17,842 nt of DNA. It comes from Dehalococcoidales bacterium. GTDB taxonomy: Bacteria; Chloroflexota; Dehalococcoidia; Dehalococcoidales; UBA3254. Below are positions 1 to 6,725 of the stretch, piece after piece. The stretch spans positions 1 to 17,842 of the forward strand of contig JAFGOB010000114.1 in assembly GCA_016926695.1 (NCBI GenBank). Reading direction: 5' to 3'. Position 1 is the first letter of the stretch. Every line of letters begins with the position of its first letter. The notes under the pieces were generated by a model that worked only from the letters and a program-made list of their open reading frames with translations, was not told the DNA's origin and did no database searches. The translations under genes and the position numbers were made by a program.

Positions 1-1
1 A

Positions 2-143
2 TTATAATAGACTTTCCGGAAATTGACCTGCATTAATCAAACGTTGAACTATCCGCTCCGGCCGTTTACTGGTCAGATCATAGGCATTTTGTAAATTCAT
101 CCAGATTGGCAGACGAAAAACTATGACACGAACTATTTGGTTT
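2..143 (-). pseudogene. Probable remnant of a HigA-type antitoxin C-terminus
   Basis: On the minus strand a frame open from about 143 down to a TAA at 2-4 encodes the segment LPIWMNLQNAYDL followed by about 22 residues. The W-x-N-L-Q-x-x-Y-D-L pattern is the one I know from the C-terminal end of HigA/VapI-type Xre antitoxins, where it follows the helix-turn-helix. The helix-turn-helix itself is absent and the frame has no start codon before a stop, so only a decayed C-terminal piece could be here. It lies directly beyond the yoeB stop codon, in a patch with two complete toxin-antitoxin modules. The match is short, so a chance resemblance is possible. Confidence 0.35.
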
Positions 144-153
144 TAATATGTTA

Positions 154-408
154 CTAATAATGATTTTTACAGGCGATAACGATGATGGTTTCCTTTTCGA
201 CTATATAAATCAATCTATCGACTTCGTTGATACGACGTGACCAGTATCCCGATAGATCGAATCTTAATGGCTCCGGTTTCCCTGAACCTTCAAAGGGTGA
301 ACGGTCAATATCCTTGAGAAGACGATGAATTTTCTTCACCGTCTTCGTATCGTTATCCAGCCAAAAGGTATAGTCCTCCCACCCGGTATCTGTAAAGAGC
401 TTCCTCAC
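154..408 (-). CDS. yoeB: YoeB-family mRNA interferase toxin (Txe/YoeB)
   Basis: Ribosome-dependent endoribonuclease of the RelE superfamily, which cleaves mRNA in the ribosomal A site and is neutralised by YefM. The product has 84 residues, the same length as E. coli YoeB. The residues known to be catalytic there are present at the same numbers: E46, R65 and the C-terminal H83-Y84 (end sequence CKNHY). Translation starts at a GTG (406-408) that overlaps the yefM TGA stop in a GTGA, so toxin synthesis is probably coupled to antitoxin synthesis. The frame ends with TAG at 154-156. All active-site residues are present, so the toxin looks functional. The family call is secure; activity is inferred. 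Confidence 0.95.
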   Translation of the reverse strand: MRKLFTDTGWEDYTFWLDNDTKTVKKIHRLLKDIDRSPFEGSGKPEPLRFDLSGYWSRRINEVDRLIYIVEKETIIVIACKNHY

Positions 409-653
409 TCGATTTCTACTTCTCTTAATTTACCGGATTCAGCCTGCTTCTTTCCCAGCAGAAGCCATTCGCGATTCGCCTTATTTCCAAGGACATGAAT
501 ATTTTCAATGATGTTGTCATATTCCTTTTTCGCAAGCATAACGACCTCCCGGCCGTTTGGCCTGGTGATGATCAGGGGTTCGTTATCATCTACCACTTTA
601 TCCATGAAATCTTTCAAGTTCTTTCTAACATCCGATGGATTAGCAGCCAGCAT
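405..653 (-). CDS. yefM: YefM-family antitoxin (Phd/YefM)
   Basis: Antitoxin and autorepressor partner of YoeB: the N-terminal Phd/YefM fold (about residues 1-55) binds DNA, and the C-terminal tail wraps the toxin. The N-terminus (MLAANPSDVRKNLKDFMDKV) is typical of YefM, as is the later stretch PLIITRPNGREVVML. I start the gene at the ATG 651-653 (82 residues) because a GGAGG at about 661-665 sits seven bases upstream of it. A GTG 15 bases further upstream overlaps that ribosome-binding site and would be too early. The stop overlaps the yoeB start by four bases. The gene is transcribed from a promoter whose spacer holds a perfect palindrome, consistent with autorepression. Confidence 0.94.
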   Translation of the reverse strand: MLAANPSDVRKNLKDFMDKVVDDNEPLIITRPNGREVVMLAKKEYDNIIENIHVLGNKANREWLLLGKKQAESGKLREVEIE

Positions 654-693
654 GGCTTTTCCTCCCACAACAGGCGATTAATTTGTACTTCAT

Positions 694-722
694 ATGGTAC
701 GTAATTACGTACATTTTGTCAA
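694..722 (-). promoter_or_regulatory. Promoter of yefM-yoeB
   Basis: Reading the minus strand, a consensus -35 TTGACA (717-722) is followed after 17 bases by a -10-like TACCAT (694-699, four of six matches to TATAAT). It lies about 40 bases before the yefM ATG. The weak -10 and perfect -35 fit a promoter held under operator control. Confidence 0.6.
697..712. promoter_or_regulatory. Palindromic operator for YefM/YoeB autoregulation
   Basis: GTACGTAATTACGTAC is a perfect 16-base palindrome filling most of the spacer between the -35 and -10 boxes of yefM. A further GTAC lies at 685-688. In E. coli, YefM binds palindromes with a TGTACA core in its own promoter, so the position and the GTAC cores argue for an equivalent operator. 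Binding itself is inferred. Confidence 0.65.
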
Positions 723-912
723 TGCATCAGTGACTAATTCCGAAAACTCTTAATTTACTAAAATCAGGTTCAAATTGATATTCAGAGTCGAACTAAACCC
801 ACAGAAGCGTCTTACTATCCGCCGGATAATCCAAAAGCTCGAAAACATCGATAATCATTGGAGCGCTAACTAGATTGCGCCTGTTTACCTGATAGAGTAA
901 CAAATTTCAATC

Positions 913-921
913 TGGTATAAT
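913..921 (+). promoter_or_regulatory. Extended -10 promoter of hicB-hicA
   Basis: TGGTATAAT is a perfect TATAAT with the upstream TG of an extended -10 element, 28 bases before the hicB start. No good -35 box is seen at 16-18 bases upstream, which extended -10 promoters can tolerate. The resulting leader would be only about 20 bases long. Confidence 0.5.
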
Positions 922-949
922 ATAAACTAATCCCGAGATGGAGGGAAAC

Positions 950-1153
950 ATGAGATTTAAGGTTGTTTTGGAGCCGCAAGAAGAAGGTGGTTATACCGTA
1001 TATGTTCCTTCGCTTCCAGGTTGCGTTTCTCAAGGAGAAACTATTCAAGAAGCTATGACCAACATCAAAGAGGCAATCGAATTATATCTAGAGAGCTTTA
1101 AAGAGCGCAAACTTTCTTTACCCCGAATTGAGGAGCGTGAAGTAGCTGTATGA
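950..1153 (+). CDS. hicB: HicB-family antitoxin (short form)
   Basis: Antitoxin of a HicBA module, with the partial RNase H-like fold that blocks the HicA active site. The pattern YTVYVPSLPGCVSQGETIQEA is the usual HicB core (residues about 15-36), followed by the helix NIKEAIELYLES. I prefer the ATG at 950 (67 residues): GGAGGG at about 940-945 is correctly spaced for it, whereas the ATG at 938 overlaps that site. The protein ends after the core fold and has no C-terminal helix-turn-helix or ribbon-helix-helix, so it may not bind DNA itself. The stop overlaps the hicA start in an ATGA. Gene order is antitoxin first, the reverse of E. coli hicAB but common elsewhere. Confidence 0.93.
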   Translation: MRFKVVLEPQEEGGYTVYVPSLPGCVSQGETIQEAMTNIKEAIELYLESFKERKLSLPRIEEREVAV

Positions 1154-1380
1154 GCCGAATGCCAATGCTGAGTTGGCGAGAGGTGGAGGCTGTCTTAAAA
1201 GGAGCGGGTTTTAAGTTTGATAGGCAAAAAGGTAGCCATATTGTTTATTATCATCCGCAGACCAACCGCACTGTAGTATTACCCAAGCATCAAGAGATAA
1301 AACGAGGTACATTCCGCGAGATTCTCAAGGAAATGAATATTTCAGAGGACGAATTCCGCAAGCTTCTGAGGAAACACTAA
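1150..1380 (+). CDS. hicA: HicA-family mRNA interferase toxin
   Basis: Small double-stranded-RNA-binding-fold toxin that cleaves mRNA independently of the ribosome. The catalytic motif GSH is present with H30 (QKGSHIVYYHP), followed by the usual basic VVLPKHQEIKRGT segment and a C-terminal helix ending in LLRKH. With 76 residues the length is normal for HicA. Its ATG overlaps the hicB TGA (ATGA, 1150-1153), giving translational coupling. ATGs at codons 4 and 6 are alternative starts, but the overlap favours the first. No obvious inactivating change is seen. No clear rho-independent terminator follows. Confidence 0.94.
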   Translation: MSRMPMLSWREVEAVLKGAGFKFDRQKGSHIVYYHPQTNRTVVLPKHQEIKRGTFREILKEMNISEDEFRKLLRKH

Positions 1381-1510
1381 ATTTTCTTTATTCAGTATAA
1401 AGACAGGTCCTAAAAAAAATATTCCCGCCTACCGCAATATTGTTTAGGTGAACCTCAGTACAATACTTCTATTTTGCCAGGCTTTATCTGTCCAGCAAAC
1501 CTGGCAGTCA

Positions 1511-1583
1511 GCAAGTAGATTTCGCCGATGAGTAAATTTTTGTCATAGCGTAGCAAGATTTTGTTAAAGTTTTGCAAGTAGAT
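1511..1583. repeat. Direct repeat abutting the tRNA 3' end
   Basis: GCAAGTAGAT occurs at 1511-1520 and again at 1574-1583, where its last base is the final base of the tRNA-Ile CCA end. The 200 bases from the hicA stop to the tRNA hold nothing else I recognise. Ten bases is too short to call an attachment site, and no integrase is present in the window. Confidence 0.3.
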
Positions 1584-1659
1584 GGTGGGCGCTAATGGTC
1601 TCGAACCATTGACCTCAGTCTTATCAGGACTGCGCTCTAGCCAACTGAGCTAAGCGCCC
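1583..1659 (-). tRNA. trnI: tRNA-Ile (anticodon GAU)
   Basis: Seventy-seven bases on the minus strand fold as a complete tRNA. The acceptor GGGCGCT pairs with AGCGCCC, followed by discriminator A and an encoded CCA. The D stem is GCTC/GAGC, the anticodon stem CAGTC/GACTG carries the loop CTGATAA (GAT anticodon), the variable region is AGGTC, and the T stem AATGG/CCATT has the loop TTCGAGA. No rRNA gene is visible nearby, so this is not the usual rRNA spacer copy as far as the window shows. Confidence 0.97.
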
Positions 1660-1671
1660 ATGAACATATTG

Positions 1672-1700
1672 ATTTTACGGTAATTCGGCATGAAAATCAA
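1672..1700 (-). promoter_or_regulatory. Promoter of tRNA-Ile
   Basis: On the minus strand TTGATT (1695-1700) and TAAAAT (1672-1677) are separated by exactly 17 bases. The -10 box ends 12 bases before the mature tRNA 5' end, which would give a very short 5' leader for RNase P removal. Confidence 0.6.
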
Positions 1701-1893
1701 GTGCCCCCAGGTAAAAACCCTGCGAAAAAAGCTCGTCTGAACGTAAACTGCTGTTTTTCTCCATGTACAAGCCGTTCCATCACCTTCTCTCCTGAAAAAC
1801 GGATGCCTCCCGTATCTTTTTTGATAATTGCCGGGCAACTGACTAAAATATAGAGAAAGAGAACAGAAAAATAGCGTTCTTCAGGAAAAACAC

Positions 1894-3135
1894 ATTACTT
1901 TTTCAGACGTACCAAAAAGAAAAAACCGCTTTTACTATGGTTATATCATAGTCGCAGCCTGCTTCTTCATCATGGTGATCGCTGTAGGATCACAGCTCAG
2001 TTTTGGCGTCTTTTTCACCCCTATGCTGGAAGAGTTCGGCTGGACCCGCGCAGCCACCTCCGCTCCCTTCTCTCTCAGCATGATTTTATCCGCCGTGCTC
2101 AATATTCTTTCCGGAAGGCTGAGCGACAGGTTCGGTCCCAGGAAAATAGTTTCCATGGGCGGATTATTTCTGGGTATGGGAATGATCCTTACTTCACAGG
2201 TCCATAACCTGTGGCAGATTTATCTTTCCTACGGCGTCCTGGTAGCCATTGGGATGGGCAGTATGTACGTCCCCATGACCTCCACGCTGACCCGCTGGTT
2301 CGGCAAGCGACGGGGGCTGATGGCCGGCATCGCTATTTCAGGCATCGGTCTGGGCATTGGCACCATACCCTCACTAGCCACCCGGCTCATTGAAATCCTG
2401 GAATGGCGCGGAGCTTTCATCGCCGTCGGTGCAGCCAACCTGATTCTGATCATTGCCCTGGCGCAACTGCTGAAAGCTACTCCGGATAAAGACCAGAATT
2501 CTCCCGAAAGCGAACCGCCTGCACCCGTAAGAGCAGTCGCCGTTGTAAAAGAGTACAGCTTTATGGAGGCTTTCAGGACAGGACAGTTCTGGATGATTAT
2601 CTTCGCCTGGATCTTTTACGGTATCCTGTTCCAGGCAGCCGTTATTCATATCGTGCCTTACGGCATCGATCTGGGTATGTCCGCTATGGCGGCTTCAATC
2701 ATACTGGTAATAATAGGGTTTTGCGGTATAGCCGGCAGGATAAGTATAGGTTTTTCAGGCGATAAATTCGGAAACAGCAATACCATGGTATTTGCCTACG
2801 CAGTGTTGGCGCTGGCCTTTTTCGGTCTTATCTTCAGCCATACACTCCCTATGCTGTATATTTTCGCCTTGCTATACGGCTTTTTCTCCGGTATAGGCAT
2901 CCTGATCACAGCCTTTGTAGCTGAACGCTTCGGCTTAAAAGCGCTGGGTGCCATAACCGGTGCTGTCATGGCGGCCAACTCTCTGGGAGGAGCAATCGGC
3001 CCCATCCTGGCCGGTAGCCTTTTTGATCTTGCCGGAGACTATAACATCGCTTTTCTGCTCTGCGGAATTCTGGGAATAGTCAACAGCGCCCTGATCTGTC
3101 TTTTAAGATATTCGGGATCCAGCGGTAAGACGTAA
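1894..3135 (+). CDS. MFS transporter, oxalate/formate antiporter-like (OFA) type
   Basis: Twelve-helix major facilitator predicted to move an organic anion, probably a monocarboxylate or dicarboxylate, across the inner membrane. Motif A is clear between helices 2 and 3 (GRLSDRFGPRKIV), with the degenerate copy GFSGDKFGN between helices 8 and 9. WFGKRRGLMAGIAISGIGLG is a segment typical of OFA/monocarboxylate carriers. A hydrophilic central loop joins the two halves. The first ATG (1972) falls inside helix 1: the frame is open from 1842 and encodes the expected start FYYGYIIVAACFF upstream of it. No ATG, GTG or TTG exists in that stretch. I therefore place the start at an ATT (1894-1896) with AGGA seven bases upstream, giving 413 residues. 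A sequence error or 5' decay is the alternative. The substrate is unknown. Confidence 0.85.
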   Translation: MTFSDVPKRKNRFYYGYIIVAACFFIMVIAVGSQLSFGVFFTPMLEEFGWTRAATSAPFSLSMILSAVLNILSGRLSDRFGPRKIVSMGGLFLGMGMILTSQVHNLWQIYLSYGVLVAIGMGSMYVPMTSTLTRWFGKRRGLMAGIAISGIGLGIGTIPSLATRLIEILEWRGAFIAVGAANLILIIALAQLLKATPDKDQNSPESEPPAPVRAVAVVKEYSFMEAFRTGQFWMIIFAWIFYGILFQAAVIHIVPYGIDLGMSAMAASIILVIIGFCGIAGRISIGFSGDKFGNSNTMVFAYAVLALAFFGLIFSHTLPMLYIFALLYGFFSGIGILITAFVAERFGLKALGAITGAVMAANSLGGAIGPILAGSLFDLAGDYNIAFLLCGILGIVNSALICLLRYSGSSGKT

Positions 3136-3192
3136 TCCTCCGGCAATCTATCCCCGGCCTGCTATATAACGCCGCAGGTTCGACGATGCTTC

Positions 3193-3221
3193 TTGTAAAT
3201 AGCAACAAGGGGTCGTAAAAT
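3193..3221 (+). promoter_or_regulatory. Promoter of the dehydrogenase-selenoprotein operon
   Basis: TTGTAA (3193-3198) and TAAAAT (3216-3221) are 17 bases apart, about 50 bases before the first gene. Inverted half-sites TGTAAA (3194-3199) and TTTACA (3225-3230) flank and overlap the promoter and could be an operator. The transporter upstream may also read into the operon, since no clear terminator is seen between them. Confidence 0.55.
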
Positions 3222-3269
3222 GTGTTTACATCATCGGTCCAGGTAAAATTTGTTTTAAGGAGGTAAATA

Positions 3270-4409
3270 TTGAAGAGTGTAAAATGCAAGGCTGCGGTAT
3301 TGTATGAATACGGAAAACCCCTGGTAATAGAAGAGGTAACACTGAACCCCGCAGAACCGGGAAAGGGCGAGGTAAAGATCCGGGTGGCTGCCACCAGCAT
3401 CTGTCACAGTGACGTACATTCCTTCAGGGGAGAGCACGGCCACCCCAAACTGCCCGCAGTGGGCGGACATGAGGTTACCGGTTACGTGGAGGAAGTTGGA
3501 GAAGGCGTTACATATGATGTTAAACCCGGCGACAGGGTTATTCTCGCTCTGGGAGCTATCGGCTGCGGACAGTGCTACTACTGCGTAAGGGGATTCCCCT
3601 ATATGTGCGAAAAAGGTAGACCGCCCCGTCCCAGGACAGGCGGATTCCAGGGAATCAGTGCGGTCGGACGCTATTTGAACAAGGACGGAGAACGCCTGAC
3701 TCAATTCGGCGGCCAAACGGCAGGATTCGTGGAACAGGTTATTGTGCATGAAGACAGATTGGTAAAAATTCCGGACAACATGCCCTTCGACAAGGCTGCC
3801 CCCCTGGCCTGCGGCGTCATGACAGGCTACGGTGCGGTGGTAAATCTGGCGCAAGTCAAACCGCGCAGCAGCGTATGTGTGGTGGGTACAGGCGGCGTGG
3901 GACTCAGCGCTATCCAGGGGGCGCGTCTGTCAGGAGCATACCCCATCATCGCCGTGGACATACTGGACAATAAGCTTGAGATGGCCAGGCGCTTCGGAGC
4001 TACCCACACAGTCAATTCCAAAATGGAAAAAGACCCTATCAACGCAGTCTGGCAAATAGCCGGCGGCAGGGGGGCCGACTACGTTTTCGTCTGCGTAGGA
4101 GGTATGGACGTCCTGCGCCAGGCCTTCATAATGTCGGGGCCCGGTTCATGGACGGTCATTATCGGGCATCACGGCAATGATACGCTTTCAGCCTTCGAAC
4201 CGACCGATTTATTCGGCAGAATTCTAACTGGCGGTGGAGGAAATGCCCGCATTAGGTATGATATTCCCGACCTTATCGAATACTATATGACCGGTCAGCT
4301 TAAACTGGATGAGTACATTACCGGGCATTATCCCCTGGAGAAAATAAACGAAGCCATCGAGGATATGCTAAGCGGACAGGGGCTGCGCCCTGTGATTATG
4401 TTCGAATAG
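3270..4409 (+). CDS. Zinc-dependent alcohol dehydrogenase (medium-chain dehydrogenase/reductase)
   Basis: NAD-linked oxidation of an alcohol or reduction of a carbonyl; the substrate cannot be read. The 379-residue product has catalytic-zinc ligands C45, H67-E68 (GGHE) and C181 (LACGVMTGYG). The structural zinc lobe has C99, C102, C105 and C113. The Rossmann motif GTGGVG lies at 206-211, and D230 at the end of the next strand suggests NAD rather than NADP. The start is a TTG at 3270-3272, chosen because a full AAGGAGGT (3257-3264) lies five bases upstream and the family's N-terminal strand follows at once. It is the first gene of the operon, 46 bases before the selenoprotein, so the two probably act on linked intermediates. 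Confidence 0.93.
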   Translation: MKSVKCKAAVLYEYGKPLVIEEVTLNPAEPGKGEVKIRVAATSICHSDVHSFRGEHGHPKLPAVGGHEVTGYVEEVGEGVTYDVKPGDRVILALGAIGCGQCYYCVRGFPYMCEKGRPPRPRTGGFQGISAVGRYLNKDGERLTQFGGQTAGFVEQVIVHEDRLVKIPDNMPFDKAAPLACGVMTGYGAVVNLAQVKPRSSVCVVGTGGVGLSAIQGARLSGAYPIIAVDILDNKLEMARRFGATHTVNSKMEKDPINAVWQIAGGRGADYVFVCVGGMDVLRQAFIMSGPGSWTVIIGHHGNDTLSAFEPTDLFGRILTGGGGNARIRYDIPDLIEYYMTGQLKLDEYITGHYPLEKINEAIEDMLSGQGLRPVIMFE

Positions 4410-4455
4410 CCGTTGAATATCAGTTCTCGTAAACATTTTGTGAGGAGTAGAAAAA

Positions 4456-6084
4456 ATGGAAAAGGTTAGCGTTCTGGACCCGCGGGGGCAGGCCCCGCTC
4501 TTGAGGCGAACACCTATGACCGAACGCCTGGATTCTCTCGATGATAAAACAGTATATATTGTACATGTTAACTGGCCTCATACCTTCCAGTTTACCGATG
4601 AATTACATAAGGTCTTATCAGGGAAATTCCCTAAAACCACATTCATCCTCAAAAGGAAACTGGGGCCTTACGCCCAGGACGATCCTAAACTATGGGCTGA
4701 AATCCAGGAAAAGGGCAACGCAGCAATCGTCTCGGTAGGACATTGAAGCACATGCGCGCCTGCGGTCGTCAGGCATAGCATGTCAATTGAAAAGAGGGGA
4801 ATTCCCACTGTAGGAGTGGTGACACAGGTTTTCGAGCCGCTGGCAAGACTATATTCCAAAATGGTGGGACGGCCGGAATTTCCGGTTGTCTTTGTTCCTC
4901 AACCTGTTAAACTGGTACCCGCGGAAAGATGCCGTCAGTATGCTGAGGGAAATGATCCCGTAACAGGTAGACCGGTAATCGACGAACTCGTCGAAGGGCT
5001 GACCAGGCCATTGACTTCCGGACAAAAAAAGTCCGGGTTTGAAGAAAGGCCCTCACCCAGGCTGCTGGAACCTGATACCGAAGAAAACCTGCATCGCTAT
5101 TTCCTTGAAAACAAAATGACTGACTTCCTGCCGATTTACCTGCCTACCGAGGAAAAGGTGGAAGCCATGTTAAAAGGGACCAGTCATGAACCTGATGAGG
5201 TTGTAGGTGAAATTCGCTCCGGATATGAGGCCATGAGTTTCACCGTAGAGAAGGTGGCCGCCAACGCGGTTATGGCCGGGGCCAGGCCTGAATACCTGCC
5301 GGTTATCCTGGCTATGGCTGCATCGGGTGTGGCCTGTATCGCCAGTTCCACGGGCTCCTTTACCAGCACTATCGTGATCAACGGACCTATCAGAAACGAG
5401 ATCAAGATGAATTCCGGGCTCGGCGCCATGGGGCCTTTTAACCAGGCCAATGCCGTGCTGGGCAGGGCCGGAACGCTCCTCTCTATAAGCGCCGGAGGCG
5501 GGCAGCCGGGCAGTACTTACTGGGGATACCAGGGCAATCCTCTCGATTATAACCACTGCACCTTCGCGGAAAACGAGGAACTGCTGCCCGCGGGATGGAA
5601 ACCCTTCCATGTTCAAAACGGCTTCGATCCCGGAGAAAGCGTAGTCAGCTTTATGCGGGCTTTCCACTACTGGGGCTGGAGCCATACCAACGAAAACGAA
5701 AAGCACAAGGCTATTCTTCAAATGGCCACATTCCTGTCTCCCTCAAGCTCGTATTGCCTGCTGCTCGATCCGATTGTAGCCGAGGAACTGGTCGGAGAAG
5801 GCTTCCCCACCAAGGAGTCAGTCAGCCAGTATGTCTATGACAACTCTTGGTTGACCTACAGTGATTACTGGAAATATGACGGCCCGGAGAACAACCGGCA
5901 GGATGCCGAGAGAGGAATTGAGCCCTGGGCTACCCTCCTGAAGCAGCCGCCTGGAGATTTGCTCCACCGCTTCGATACCCCGGCCGCTATCAGCCTGCTG
6001 GTTGTCGGCGGAAGGTCCAATGATTTCTGGAAAGCCGGCGATTGGGCCCATATCGGTAGTTATTCAATTGATGAATGGCGTTAG
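4456..6084 (+). CDS. UGSC-family selenoprotein with in-frame UGA (Sec97)
   Basis: One 542-residue gene interrupted only by TGA at 4744-4746, read here as selenocysteine. Upstream of it the frame ends in AIVSVGH; downstream it continues U-S-T-C-APAVVRHSMSIEKRGIPTV, which is the core of the UGSC domain, a redox-type family named for Sec-Gly-Ser-Cys. Sec97 and C100 form a U-x-x-C pair. The UGSC domain spans about residues 1-180. A longer C-terminal part (about 230-542), with the signature NAVMAGARPEYLPVILAMA, has unknown function. GAGGAG (4442-4447) lies eight bases before the ATG. A bacterial SECIS hairpin follows the UGA directly. The internal ATG at 4780 has no ribosome-binding site, so a separate downstream gene is unlikely. 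No signal peptide or membrane helix is seen, so it is probably cytoplasmic. The reaction is unknown; a selenolate-dependent redox or C-S/C-Se chemistry is inference. Confidence 0.92.
4747..4783 (+). promoter_or_regulatory. Bacterial SECIS element (selenocysteine insertion)
   Basis: Immediately after the UGA at 4744-4746 the mRNA can form a two-part hairpin. The lower stem ACATGC (4750-4755) pairs with GCATGT (4778-4783), all six pairs Watson-Crick. The upper stem GCCTG (4758-4762) pairs with CAGGC (4770-4774). The apical loop CGGTCGT carries the GGUC that SelB recognises in E. coli fdhF. The loop begins 17 bases after the UGA, within the normal range. This is strong independent support for recoding. 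Confidence 0.9.
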
Positions 6085-6096
6085 GAGGAAAAGGAC

Positions 6097-6633
6097 ATGA
6101 GTGACAGGGACGCTGCTGCAGGTCCGGTAACGGGAAAATCCCCCGGAGACGCCTATCCCGTGGGCTCCGTCGTTAAAATCCCGATCATTCCCGGATACGG
6201 TCCGGGACCGAAGATCGGCGATCTCCTGATTACGCTGTTAGAGGTTTTGCGGGGAAAAGAAATAGAGAACCGGCTCCCGCCGGGTGAAATACCGCCCGCA
6301 CCTGAAAAAGACGATATGGAGAACGTCGTATTCAGTCTGAAAGTGGAATATGCACGCTATGGGAGAAGTCCCAGGGAACAACCCTACATGCTGTCCGACG
6401 GGCAGTTCCTGGCCTGTTCATCGGATGGGGATACGGAATATCAGGTCATTCCTCTTTCCGATGAGAGCCGGGGAGGCCTGATCGGATACCTTTTTAAAGC
6501 GGGTGATTCCCGGCAGAACCGGCTCTATTGCCGGCTGCCTGTGGAGGAAAAAAAGCCTTACCTGCTTTACAGGCGTGAAAACGTGGAGAACGTCTGGGGA
6601 CTGTGGTCGGATATCTGGTTTAAGCTTTATTAG
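6097..6633 (+). CDS. DUF4352-like small protein, first of a tandem pair
   Basis: A 178-residue protein of unknown function. Its C-terminal two thirds resemble the DUF4352 (telokin-like beta-sandwich) pattern: a SDGQFLA strand, a GLIGYLFKAGD turn, then strands ending in an aromatic tail VWGLWSDIWFKLY. It is clearly paralogous to the next gene, sharing the N-terminal SPGxAxPVGSxVK-type motif and the aromatic tail. Unlike most DUF4352 proteins it has no signal peptide or lipobox, so it should be cytoplasmic. AGGAGG (6083-6088) overlaps the selenoprotein stop codon and is eight bases before the ATG, so the two are cotranscribed and probably translationally coupled. A binding or scaffold role for the selenoprotein is only a guess. 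Confidence 0.85.
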   Translation: MSDRDAAAGPVTGKSPGDAYPVGSVVKIPIIPGYGPGPKIGDLLITLLEVLRGKEIENRLPPGEIPPAPEKDDMENVVFSLKVEYARYGRSPREQPYMLSDGQFLACSSDGDTEYQVIPLSDESRGGLIGYLFKAGDSRQNRLYCRLPVEEKKPYLLYRRENVENVWGLWSDIWFKLY

Positions 6634-6682
6634 CCAGTTACCGTCATACTGCTTGTGCCGGGCGTGGATGAAGAAATTTTTA

Positions 6683-6700
6683 AGCAGAAAAAAATCTGCT
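6683..6700 (+). other. Intra-operon hairpin
   Basis: AGCAGA (6683-6688) and TCTGCT (6695-6700) form a perfect six-pair stem around a loop of six A bases, ending 11 bases before the AAGGAG of the next gene. No U-tract follows, so it is not a terminator. It could stabilise or mark processing of the mRNA between the two paralogous genes. Confidence 0.45.
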
Positions 6701-6725
6701 CTGGTCGATACAAGGAGAACAGATT

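Noticed and set aside
1455..1583. A 42-codon minus-strand frame between hicA and the tRNA
   Set aside because: It reads plausibly as protein but has no recognisable motif, no clear start or ribosome-binding site, and runs into the tRNA 3' end. It may be a fragment, but I cannot support it.
3255..3854. Long minus-strand frames opposite the dehydrogenase, selenoprotein and fusion gene (also 5170-5721 and 7167-7931)
   Set aside because: They lie opposite genes with clear family motifs and show low-complexity or histidine/proline-rich shadow translations with no ribosome-binding sites.
4780..6084. A separate 434-residue gene starting at the ATG 4780
   Set aside because: No ribosome-binding site precedes it, the ATG lies inside the SECIS stem, and the UGSC-domain homology begins upstream of the TGA. 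It is the second part of the selenoprotein gene.
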